Notes: generated by a model not told the origin, from the sequence alone. Numbered from the stretch's first letter, positions 1 to 5,664 are shown. The stretch: DNA of 6,153 nucleotides from Rhodobacterales bacterium UBA3077 (GCA_002366685.1 DFBP01000022.1:1332-7484), one strand, 5' to 3'. Translations and numbers: made by a program.

Positions 1-57
1 ATATTTTTGCCAAGGGCGATACCTTCGCTTTGGGAACCACCGATGATTCAAACCCGT
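1..57. other. left edge, no supportable gene
   Basis: These bases lie just downstream of the trkH stop codon on the minus strand. All of the stretch after the stop can be read to the window edge in at least one minus-strand frame, but no ATG is present and neither the TTG nor the GTG candidate has a ribosome binding site. No hairpin followed by a T-run is visible, so a trkH terminator is not seen here. The next gene, if there is one, starts outside the window. Confidence 0.5.
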
Positions 58-1506
58 TCAGCCGCGCCAGAAGCCAACCGTAAACAAAACGTATACCGCT
101 ATGAGTTCCAGTCGCCCCAAAAGCATTGCGGCACTCAGCACCCATTTTACCGGGTCGGATAACCCGGCAAAATTCCCTGCGGGGCCAATCTCCGGCCCTA
201 AACCCGGCCCGATATTAGCCAGCGCAGTGGCAGCTCCTGAAACGGCGGTGATAAAATCCAGTCCCATTAGCGAGAGCAACACCGATAATATTGCCAAAGT
301 CAGCATAAACATCACAAAAAAGGACATCACCGAAGAGATCACATCCTCAGAGACAGGCCGGCCCTCATAGCGTGCGCCAAACACCCCGTGCGGTGAGTGA
401 ATGCGCCGGATTTGCTGTTTGATCGAAATAAATAGTAACTGAAACCGGAAAATCTTGATCGAACAACAAGTCGACCCCGCGCAGCCCCCTATAAGCCCGA
501 TCATAAAAAACAGAACCACAGGAAACGCACCCCACAGCTGGTAATCCACGCTCGCATAGCCGGTGCCTGACAGGATGGACGTAACGTTGAACAGCGTCTC
601 ACGGAAGGCGGCTTCTCCGGAAGTATTGTTGACTGCCATTCGATAGAAGGTGAGCAATAAAACCAGCCCCAGAGCCGTGGCCAAAAATACCCGAACCTGC
701 GAATCTCTCAATATCGGCCGCGCTGAGCCGTTCAATATTTGGACGTAGCGTATAAAAGGGAGGCTTGCGAGCAGCATAAAAAGCGCCGCGACATATTCCG
801 GCATGCCCTGAAACGCACCAAAAGACGCATCACTATTCGCAAAACCTCCGGTCGCGATAGTTGTCATCGAGAGAACCATGGCGTCGATCAAATCCATCCC
901 CACGGCCATATAAGCAAATAGGCAGAGCAGCGTTAGCACCAGATAAATAATCGAGATAGATCCCGCAATTTCGCCGGCCCGTGGAAGGACTTTACCCATA
1001 GTGTCAAACCCTTCCGAACGGAAAAGTTGCATACCGCCAACCTTAAGGGCTGGTAAAAAAGCCATAGCCACAACAATTATACCAACGCCGCCAAACCATT
1101 GCATCATCCCGCGCCACAGCAATGTACCGGTTGGTAAATCTGAAAGATTTGAAAATACCGTAGAACCTGTGGTGGTAATACCTGACATCGCCTCAAAAAA
1201 CGAATCTGTGTAGCTGGCATTGGGTGCGCCAAGCCAAAATGGCAGGGCCGCAAATATCGGCAGCGCCAACCAACTCATTACCGTTAGCAAAAACGCCTGC
1301 TGCAAATTCAGTCCCGGGTTGCGGGCATTGGCGCTGGCAAGCGCCATCGAACCGCCAAACAGGATGGTGACCATAGCAGAAACCGCGAAGGTTCCGCCGC
1401 CACCGGTATTGAGCGCGATATCAACGCCCCAAGGAATAAACATCGTGCCCCCGAGCGCTACGAGAAGCAGCCCGATCACATAGCCCACAGGGCGCAAATC
1501 AAACAT
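58..1506 (-). CDS. trkH: TrkH family potassium uptake channel subunit
   Basis: Inner-membrane, ion-conducting subunit of a Trk/Ktr-type K+ uptake system; the family works with a cytoplasmic NAD/ATP-binding TrkA ring, which is not in this window. The 482-residue length is normal for TrkH. All four membrane-pore-membrane repeats are present, each with its filter glycine: TTTGST (G114), ATGGF (G220), SGTGY (G316) and NIGPG (G433). The C-terminal GRLEL segment (about 464-468) before the last helix is typical. The loop after repeat 3 reads GGCAGSTCCSIK (340-351); many relatives have glycines where this protein has Cys-Ser. The ATG start is supported by a GGAGG at 1512-1516 with a 5-nt spacer. That site overlaps the region just after the upstream gene's stop (12-bp gap), so the two genes are probably translated from one message. 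The family assignment is secure; K+ versus Na+ preference cannot be read from sequence. Confidence 0.95.
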   Translation of the reverse strand: MFDLRPVGYVIGLLLVALGGTMFIPWGVDIALNTGGGGTFAVSAMVTILFGGSMALASANARNPGLNLQQAFLLTVMSWLALPIFAALPFWLGAPNASYTDSFFEAMSGITTTGSTVFSNLSDLPTGTLLWRGMMQWFGGVGIIVVAMAFLPALKVGGMQLFRSEGFDTMGKVLPRAGEIAGSISIIYLVLTLLCLFAYMAVGMDLIDAMVLSMTTIATGGFANSDASFGAFQGMPEYVAALFMLLASLPFIRYVQILNGSARPILRDSQVRVFLATALGLVLLLTFYRMAVNNTSGEAAFRETLFNVTSILSGTGYASVDYQLWGAFPVVLFFMIGLIGGCAGSTCCSIKIFRFQLLFISIKQQIRRIHSPHGVFGARYEGRPVSEDVISSVMSFFVMFMLTLAILSVLLSLMGLDFITAVSGAATALANIGPGLGPEIGPAGNFAGLSDPVKWVLSAAMLLGRLELIAVYVLFTVGFWRG

Positions 1507-1518
1507 TAGCGCCTCCGC

Positions 1519-2076
1519 TCAAGGATCGGGAAAAACAAAACAGCCGCCTTCTGTTACAGGGCCAACGACAACCGATTTATAAGGCCCGGGGTCCAATACC
1601 ACAGGCTGTATGCCGGTGATCTTGCGCATACAGGCATTCGCTTCTGCCTGAGGGGCCGATACCCCGTCTACATATATATCCAGCCAAGGATATCCCTGAT
1701 ATCCAATATGGCATGGGCCATCTTGTGGAGCAGGTCCGTCCCCGCATGTATCTTCAACTACCGCATATTTTCTTAGCCTTGGTAGATAAAACACTGTGCC
1801 AGCCGGAAAATCGAGAATATCCTGACCGTCGATAATCTGATGCCCGACGGCAAGTGTAACGGGGTTTGAAAAGGTGCCCATACCGCCTGCATGCGGGTGC
1901 CGGACGGGGTGGGAAATATCGACTGTGCCGGGGGGGGTGTTATCCCAAAAGCTGTAGCCGGTCAGATAAACCTGCATCACGAACGGCTGCCCGTTCGGGA
2001 TCGGGAGCTCGGGTGTTTGAGCCAGCACCGCCCCCGCAAGGCCCAGCCCGCACAAAGATAACAGTATTTCGCGCAA
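1519..2076 (-). CDS. exported double-psi-barrel-like (3D-domain-like) protein, function unknown
   Basis: A 185-residue protein that I recognise only at fold level. Residues 1-19 form a signal peptide (hydrophobic run ending VLA, cleavage before Q20), so it is probably periplasmic or secreted. The core from about 35 to 137 has YLTGYSFWDNTPPG, an H-PHAGGMGTF segment, NPVTLAVG, an AGTVFYLPRLRKYAVVED strand pair and a closing LDIYVDG. This order resembles 3D/RlpA-like double-psi beta-barrels and certain secreted proteins of fungi and bacteria. Conserved-looking acids (E108, D109, D133) and cysteines (C111, C122, C149, C179) could form disulfides or an active site, but I cannot assign an enzymatic activity. 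The start is TTG at 2074-2076: no in-frame ATG exists before the upstream stop at 2104-2106, GGAGAG lies 6 nt ahead (2083-2088), and the signal peptide begins there. It lies between the folE region and trkH, 12 bp from the latter. Confidence 0.8.
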   Translation of the reverse strand: MREILLSLCGLGLAGAVLAQTPELPIPNGQPFVMQVYLTGYSFWDNTPPGTVDISHPVRHPHAGGMGTFSNPVTLAVGHQIIDGQDILDFPAGTVFYLPRLRKYAVVEDTCGDGPAPQDGPCHIGYQGYPWLDIYVDGVSAPQAEANACMRKITGIQPVVLDPGPYKSVVVGPVTEGGCFVFPDP

Positions 2077-2082
2077 ACCGGT

Positions 2083-2088
2083 CTCTCC
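2083..2088 (-). promoter_or_regulatory. ribosome binding site supporting a TTG start
   Basis: GGAGAG on the minus strand, 6 nt before the TTG codon of the barrel-like protein. It decides the start, because no ATG or GTG is available in that frame. Confidence 0.65.
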
Positions 2089-2089
2089 G

Positions 2090-2227
2090 CTATAGCCGAG
2101 CGTCTACCTTATTCGCAAAAACTTCCATTTTCAACAACTTGGATTTAGCACCCGCGTCGATCCATCCGTTACCGATAAGCACAGGGAAAAGTGCGACTCC
2201 AACCGCTGCGGCGCCAAGCCCGCTCAG
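2090..2227 (-). CDS. candidate 45-residue membrane miniprotein with CTG start
   Basis: An open frame fills the gap between folE and the barrel protein. If translation starts at the CTG at 2225-2227, the start overlaps the folE stop as CTGA, mimicking the common ATGA coupling. The frame then runs 45 codons to a TAG at 2090-2092, two bases before the Shine-Dalgarno of the next gene. The predicted product starts SGLGAAAVGVALFPVLIG (one short hydrophobic helix) and ends in a charged tail (AKSKLLKMEVFANKVDARL). Codons are rich in GNN with mixed third bases, as in real genes. Against it: CTG is a rare start, no Shine-Dalgarno precedes it, and the frame extends back into folE without an ATG, GTG or TTG. 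Alternatives are a start at the GTG encoding V16 of this frame, a decayed gene, or chance. I do not recognise the protein. Confidence 0.35.
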   Translation of the reverse strand: MSGLGAAAVGVALFPVLIGNGWIDAGAKSKLLKMEVFANKVDARL

Positions 2228-2853
2228 GGTTTGGAGCGATTTACAATATCCATAAACTCGTTCCTGAGTACGGTGTCGTCTTTAAACACGCCAAGCATCT
2301 TTTTAGTGACCATATTCACGCCGGGTTTATGCACGCCGCGGGTGGACATACAATGATGCTCTCCCTCCAGCATAACGGCAACGCCTTTAGGCTGAAGCAC
2401 TTCAAACAAGGTATTGGCGATCTGGGCATTCATCTTTTCCTGAACCTGAAGCCGCTTGGCAAACGCATCAACGACCCGCGCCAGTTTCGAGATTCCAACC
2501 ACGCGTTTTGTCGGGATGTAAGCCACATGCGCCACACCGATGATTGGTGCCATGTGGTGCTCGCAATAGCTTTCAAACCGGATGTTACACAAGGCGACAA
2601 TTTCGTCGTATCCATCCACCTCGCCAAAGGTGCGCTGCAACATTTCGGCAGGGTCTTCTTCATAACCCTTAAACCACTGCCCATAGGCTTTGGTGACCCG
2701 TTTCGGTGTGTCCAGCAAGCCTTCACGTGTTGGGTCATCACCGGCCCAGCGCAATAGTGTCCGCACCGCATCCTCGGCCTCTTCCCGACTTGGCTTTGTC
2801 GCACTTAGAAGCTCGGCATCACCGTCGATCGTACCGGGATTGATAATATTCAT
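2224..2853 (-). CDS. folE: GTP cyclohydrolase I (type IA)
   Basis: Cytosolic enzyme converting GTP to 7,8-dihydroneopterin triphosphate and formate, the first step of tetrahydrofolate synthesis. The family forms a homodecamer with one zinc per active site. With the start chosen here the protein has 209 residues, normal for bacterial FolE. The zinc and catalytic motifs are intact: SYCEHH (Cys97, His99, His100) and HHCMSTRGV (Cys168). Other family signatures are PTREGLLDTPKRV near residue 40, GISKLARVV near 120 and LQVQE near 136. The frame is open back to a GTG at 2872-2874, but the ATG at 2851-2853 is preceded by AAGGAG (2860-2865) with a 6-nt spacer, so the ATG is the real start; the GTG would put the ribosome site inside the gene. 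It lies about 120 bp downstream of metZ on the same strand, behind a structured leader that probably controls it. Confidence 0.97.
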   Translation of the reverse strand: MNIINPGTIDGDAELLSATKPSREEAEDAVRTLLRWAGDDPTREGLLDTPKRVTKAYGQWFKGYEEDPAEMLQRTFGEVDGYDEIVALCNIRFESYCEHHMAPIIGVAHVAYIPTKRVVGISKLARVVDAFAKRLQVQEKMNAQIANTLFEVLQPKGVAVMLEGEHHCMSTRGVHKPGVNMVTKKMLGVFKDDTVLRNEFMDIVNRSKP

Positions 2854-2857
2854 GTCG

Positions 2858-2927
2858 CACTCCTTGGTGGGCACTCAACCCGGTCCACAAGTTAACTCAA
2901 TGCGCATCCCGCGCAGCCCGAGTTAAC
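2858..2927 (-). ncRNA. probable THF-II (folE-motif) riboswitch in folE leader
   Basis: The leader RNA folds into a long hairpin just upstream of folE. An 8-bp outer stem, GUUAACUC (2920-2927) with GAGUUAAC (2891-2898), is followed by an asymmetric internal loop (GGGC opposite UU), a 5-bp inner stem UGCGC (2911-2915) with GCGCA (2901-2905), and a GGGAU loop. Directly 3', UUGUGG (2885-2890) can pair with CCACCAA (2864-2870, one bulge), which takes up the first two bases of the folE Shine-Dalgarno. From memory, the folE-motif RNA, shown to be a second class of tetrahydrofolate riboswitch, is a compact stem-internal-loop-stem before folE in Alphaproteobacteria. Position, shape and the link to the ribosome site fit. 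I could not check the conserved bases, so another protein- or RNA-based regulator is possible. Confidence 0.6.
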
Positions 2928-2949
2928 AGACTCCTTCGATTTGGTTACT

Positions 2950-2977
2950 AAAGTATGAACAAGAGCAAATTAGTTCA
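2950..2977 (-). promoter_or_regulatory. possible sigma-70-type promoter for folE
   Basis: On the minus strand, TTGAAC (2973-2978, overlapping the metZ stop) and TACTTT (2950-2955) are 17 nt apart. Transcription would start roughly 10-20 nt before the folE leader hairpin. The -10 match is weak (3 of 6), so folE could instead depend partly on read-through from metZ. No terminator is visible between the two genes apart from the leader hairpin, which lacks a U-run. Confidence 0.3.
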
Positions 2978-4159
2978 AGATGTTGCGAATATTAAGGCTT
3001 GGGTAATATCTGCCAGCAAATCATCTGAATCTTCCAGACCAACCGACAATCTTACCAGTCCGTCCGATATACCAAGATCAGCCAGTTGATCCTGCGAAAG
3101 GCGCTGGTGCGTGGTTGTGGCCGGATGGGTAACAATGCTTTTGGCATCGCCCAGATTGTTGGAAATCAACACGATTTCAAGCGCGTTGATGAAACGGAAG
3201 GCCGCATCCTTCCCGCCCTTAAGGTCAATCGAAACCACAGTCCCGCCTGCCTCCATCTGCGCGCCAACCAAGCTATTTTGAGGATAGCTTTCCAACCCCG
3301 GATATATAACCCGTTCCGTATTATCGTTACCTTCCAATGCCTTAGCAATCTTTAGCGCGCTTCCTGCCTGCGCCCGCACGCGCAGATCCAGCGTTTCAAG
3401 GCCCTTGAGCATGACCCACGCGTTAAACGGGCTCAAAGCACCGCCAGTATGCTTGAGATAGGTTTCCAATGGCCCGCGAATAAAATCGGTGTCACCCAGA
3501 ACTACGCCACCCAGGCAGCGGCCTTGCCCGTCAATATGCTTGGTCGCGGAATAAATGATTACGTCGGCTCCAAGCGTCAAAGCGCGCTGAAAAATCGGAG
3601 TTGCAAACACGTTATCGACCACAACTTTCGCCCCTACCTTGTGCGCAAGTGCCGCAACGCCGGCAATGTCTACCGCCTCCAGGGTCGGGTTGGAAAGGGT
3701 TTCAAAGAAGCAAACTTTGGTATTCGGCCGCAGGGCGGATTCCCATTCTCCAAGGTTTTTTCCGTCAACAAAACTAACCTCTACGCCATATTTCGGGAGC
3801 AGATTTTCGACGATGAACAGGCAGGAGCCAAAGAGCGCCTTGGCAGCAACGATATGGTCGCCAGCTTCCAACAAGGCAAATAAAGCCCCGTTCACAGCCG
3901 CCATTCCCGAGGCCGTGGCAAAGGCGGCCTCAGCGCCTTCCAATGCCGCGATCCGGTCTTCGAACATTGCCACTGTCGGGTTGCCGTAGCGGGCATAAAT
4001 GAATTCATCATCACCCAAAGCTTCAAACCGCTCCTGCGCGGATTCAGCATTCGGGTATACAAACCCTTGCGTCAAATATATCGCCTCGCTGAGCTCACCA
4101 TATTGACTGCGCCGCGTGCCTTCATGCACCAGCTTGGTGCGTGTGTTCCACTTGTCCAT
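2975..4159 (-). CDS. metZ: O-succinylhomoserine sulfhydrylase
   Basis: Cytosolic PLP enzyme of the Cys/Met-metabolism family. MetZ condenses an activated homoserine (O-succinylhomoserine in the family's name) with sulfide to give homocysteine, the direct route to methionine. The 394-residue length is typical. PLP-site features are in order: YARYGNP (55-61), GMAAVNGAL (85-93), the aspartate of VVVDN (D182) facing the pyridine nitrogen, the Schiff-base lysine K207 in YSATKHIDG, and the substrate carboxylate arginine R370 in VRLSVGLE. The N-terminal RTKLVHEGTRRSQYGE-SEAI block is characteristic of MetZ rather than MetB or MetC. O-acetylhomoserine as substrate cannot be excluded from sequence alone. 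The start ATG is the first after an in-frame stop and has GGGGA close upstream, inside a foldable segment. The gene lies behind a SAM-II riboswitch, so it should be repressed when S-adenosylmethionine is plentiful. Confidence 0.95.
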   Translation of the reverse strand: MDKWNTRTKLVHEGTRRSQYGELSEAIYLTQGFVYPNAESAQERFEALGDDEFIYARYGNPTVAMFEDRIAALEGAEAAFATASGMAAVNGALFALLEAGDHIVAAKALFGSCLFIVENLLPKYGVEVSFVDGKNLGEWESALRPNTKVCFFETLSNPTLEAVDIAGVAALAHKVGAKVVVDNVFATPIFQRALTLGADVIIYSATKHIDGQGRCLGGVVLGDTDFIRGPLETYLKHTGGALSPFNAWVMLKGLETLDLRVRAQAGSALKIAKALEGNDNTERVIYPGLESYPQNSLVGAQMEAGGTVVSIDLKGGKDAAFRFINALEIVLISNNLGDAKSIVTHPATTTHQRLSQDQLADLGISDGLVRLSVGLEDSDDLLADITQALIFATS

Positions 4160-4194
4160 GTTTTCCCCGGAAATTCCGGCCCCCTAGTTAAAAC
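4160..4194 (-). promoter_or_regulatory. metZ start-site hairpin masking the ribosome site
   Basis: The 35 nt just before the metZ ATG can fold on themselves. GUUUU (4190-4194) faces AAAAC (4160-4164), and inside it the near-perfect palindrome CCGGAAUUUCCGG (4167-4179) forms a 5-bp stem with a tiny loop. The only Shine-Dalgarno-like run, GGGGA, lies in the 3' half, so the fold would hamper ribosome access. No U-run follows, so it is not a terminator. It is probably part of the expression platform of the SAM-II element upstream. The palindrome could also be a protein operator. Confidence 0.45.
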
Positions 4195-4219
4195 CTGATC
4201 GGGCTTTTACGGGCCACGA

Positions 4220-4275
4220 CCTCTTTAGCGGAAATATTTAGAGTGGCCCGCAATCCGGTTCGACAAAGCACCACT
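4220..4275 (-). ncRNA. SAM-II riboswitch upstream of metZ
   Basis: An S-adenosylmethionine-binding pseudoknot in the metZ leader. P1 pairs AGUGGU (4270-4275) with GCCACU (4242-4247). The loop contains AACCG then AUUGCGG, and its GCGG (4248-4251) pairs with CCGC (4228-4231) to make the pseudoknot helix P2. The 3' strand carries UAAAU and ends GCUAAAGAGG (4220-4229). The same pieces in the same order (AACCG, AUUGC, UAAAU, GCUAAA-AGG) occur in the well-studied SAM-II RNA as I remember it, while the bases in P1 and P2 differ but still pair, which is what a real conserved structure predicts. SAM-II is known mainly from Alphaproteobacteria before methionine genes such as metA, metX and metZ, where SAM binding lowers expression. 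Confidence 0.9.
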
Positions 4276-4282
4276 TGCGTGC

Positions 4283-4311
4283 TGATTAACGAATTCTATG
4301 ATTGTCGTCAA
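4283..4311 (-). promoter_or_regulatory. probable metZ promoter
   Basis: On the minus strand, TTGACG (4306-4311) is a good -35 match, and TAATCA (4283-4288) follows after a 17-nt spacer. Transcription would begin near 4276, right at the first base of the SAM-II P1 stem, which supports the assignment although the -10 is poor. Confidence 0.45.
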
Positions 4312-4331
4312 TTGCCCCTTGTGGAAATCCA

Positions 4332-4337
4332 TATAAC
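4332..4337 (+). promoter_or_regulatory. possible -10 box of the glutathione transferase gene
   Basis: TATAAC lies 39 nt before the ATG of the rightward transferase gene and is the best -10-like hexamer in the divergent region. No convincing -35 lies at the right distance; CAATTG-like bases about 18 nt upstream are weak. The two divergent promoters would overlap within about 60 bp. Confidence 0.25.
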
Positions 4338-4376
4338 GACCATCTTAAATACTCAGGCACGCAAAGGAATGCAGAT

Positions 4377-5081
4377 ATGACGCACCCCATTGACCTCTAT
4401 TACTGGCCTACTCCTAACGGCTGGAAAATTCCCATTATTCTTGAGGAATTGGGCCTCGAATATAACGTCATTCCGGTAAATATCGGCAAAGGTGACCAGT
4501 TCACCGACTGGTTTTTGAAAGTCTCGCCCAACGGCAAAATGCCCGCGATTGTTGATCATGATGGACCTGATGGCGAGCCGATCTCGATTTTCGAAAGTGG
4601 TGCAATTTTGCAGTATCTTGCCCGCAAAACCGGAAAGCTCTACGGCAATTCCGAGCGGGAGCGCATCGAAATTGACCAATGGTTGTTCTGGCAGGTCGGC
4701 GGTGTTGGCCCGATGGCCGGGCAGGCCCACCATTTTCTGAAATTCGCACCGATGATGAATCCGCCTCAGGTTCTGCCCTACGCACAAGATAGGTACCGGA
4801 CAGAAACATCTCGCCTTTACAAGGTTCTGGACACACAACTTGAAGGAAAAGATTATGTTTGCGGTGATTATTCAATCGCCGATATCGCGCTTTGGGGTTG
4901 GGTTTCATTATGGGCTGTGCAGCAGCACGACATAGAAACCACGCCAAACGTAGCCGCTTGGCTGGAGCGCATGGGTGCGCGTGAAGCTGTGATAGCAGGC
5001 CGGGCGGTTTCCGCTGAAAACCGTGAGGAAGTCAGCAAGGAATCGGTCCAAAGCTCGGCAATGTTCAAAAAGCCCGAGTAA
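4377..5081 (+). CDS. nu-class glutathione S-transferase / disulfide-bond oxidoreductase (YfcG/YghU-like)
   Basis: A 234-residue cytosolic protein closely resembling E. coli YfcG and YghU, nu-class transferases that bind oxidised glutathione and reduce small disulfides, with little classical transferase activity. The N-terminal thioredoxin-like domain (about 5-85) has the nu-class TPNG motif (Thr12, Asn14) that replaces the usual catalytic Tyr/Ser, then SPNGKMPAIVD with the cis-proline and FESGAIL (Glu73, Ser74) for the glutathione glutamate. The helical domain has DQWLFWQVGGVGPMAGQ (100-116), strongly nu-class, and the folding motif YSIADIALW. The frame extends upstream to a TTG at 4302, but the ATG at 4377 is chosen because the domain begins there and AAAGGAA (4363-4369) sits about 8 nt ahead. 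It is divergent from metZ; a shared link to sulfur or thiol metabolism is possible but only an inference. It ends at a strong terminator hairpin. Confidence 0.92.
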   Translation: MTHPIDLYYWPTPNGWKIPIILEELGLEYNVIPVNIGKGDQFTDWFLKVSPNGKMPAIVDHDGPDGEPISIFESGAILQYLARKTGKLYGNSERERIEIDQWLFWQVGGVGPMAGQAHHFLKFAPMMNPPQVLPYAQDRYRTETSRLYKVLDTQLEGKDYVCGDYSIADIALWGWVSLWAVQQHDIETTPNVAAWLERMGAREAVIAGRAVSAENREEVSKESVQSSAMFKKPE

Positions 5082-5091
5082 GCAAAAACTG

Positions 5092-5114
5092 GTGAGCCCT
5101 TAGTCAGGGCTCAC
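5092..5114. terminator. bidirectional hairpin terminator between convergent genes
   Basis: GTGAGCCCT (5092-5100) and AGGGCTCAC (5106-5114) form a perfect 9-bp stem with a 5-base loop. It lies 10 bp after the transferase stop and 7 bp before the stop of the convergent leftward gene. On the minus strand it is followed by CAGTTTTTG, a good T-run for the leftward gene; on the plus strand a looser T-rich stretch follows. It therefore probably serves both genes, better in the leftward direction. Confidence 0.8.
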
Positions 5115-5121
5115 TCATTGA

Positions 5122-5664
5122 TTATTCGGCAATGAACTCAGCGGGTATCACCAGAGCTACATGCCCGGAAACCGGCAGCGGTGGCATTCCCTCCTCGGGG
5201 GATTGCTCCCACTCGTCATTCAACACTTTGCGAACTGCGCTGGCGCTAAAATCAAATGAGATGGTCCCTCCGTCTGTGCGGATAAAATTTGTTATCTGTA
5301 ATTCGCCCTCAATACCTATGGCTTCCGTCGGGTGCTGCATATCGCGCCCCGATTCCATCACGGTAAGGCTATTCATCATACCGAGGTTGTTTCCGTTCAA
5401 TCCTATGGTGAAAGATAGCATGGGGTTGTCGTAGCCCCCGTTTTCATCTGCACTTACGCCGGTGATCTGCAGCACTTCGCGCCCCATAAACACTTTGATC
5501 TCCGCAAAGCTGTCCCCTCTTTCCGGTCGGGTCGCGATAAAAAAATCGGTCTCGGCACCGTCGTAGATCGCATTCATCTGACCGATGATGCTATATTCAT
5601 CAGAAAGTTGCTGGGCATGGACAGGAAGTGCCAGCGCCAGAAGAAAAGCCAGAAAAAATCGCAT
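5122..5664 (-). CDS. exported protein of unknown family, paralogue A
   Basis: I do not recognise a family for this 180-residue protein. Residues 1-17 are a clear signal peptide (MRFFLAFLLALALPVHA, cleavage before QQ), so it is probably periplasmic. The mature part has alternating polar and hydrophobic residues, suggesting beta strands. It has no cysteines and is acidic. Landmarks are YDNPMLSF (78-85), GELQITNF near 119-126, FDFSA near 136-140, and a C-terminal PPLPVSGHVALVIPAEF. The same landmarks occur in the gene immediately upstream, so the two are tandem duplicates. The ATG start has AAGGAG about 9 nt ahead. The gap to the upstream paralogue is 117 bp and may hold its own promoter (see 5697-5724). 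Its 3' end converges on the shared terminator. No catalytic pattern is evident; a binding or structural role is only a guess. Confidence 0.85.
   Translation of the reverse strand: MRFFLAFLLALALPVHAQQLSDEYSIIGQMNAIYDGAETDFFIATRPERGDSFAEIKVFMGREVLQITGVSADENGGYDNPMLSFTIGLNGNNLGMMNSLTVMESGRDMQHPTEAIGIEGELQITNFIRTDGGTISFDFSASAVRKVLNDEWEQSPEEGMPPLPVSGHVALVIPAEFIAE

Noticed and set aside
1..57. Possible start of another minus-strand gene after trkH (TTG or GTG candidates, or a frame reading IIGGSQSEGIALGKN)
   Set aside because: No start codon with a ribosome site, and too short to recognise any family.
1866..2255. 129-codon plus-strand frame opposite the barrel protein and the folE gap
   Set aside because: Arg/Pro/Ser-rich shadow translation with no family features; the opposite strand has a signal peptide, ribosome site and domain motifs.
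3449..3989. Long plus-strand frames opposite metZ
   Set aside because: They lie entirely inside metZ, whose PLP-site motifs are intact on the minus strand; the products have no recognisable motifs.
4188..4217. Nine-codon leader-peptide frame (GTG to TAA) just after the SAM-II element, minus strand
   Set aside because: The GAGG before it is only 2 nt from the GTG, the peptide has no run of Met codons, and the same bases are better explained by the 8-bp alternative RNA helix.
4302..4376. 25-codon N-terminal extension of the glutathione transferase from a TTG
   Set aside because: No ribosome site precedes the TTG, the extension overlaps the metZ promoter, and nu-class proteins begin near the ATG at 4377, which has its own Shine-Dalgarno.
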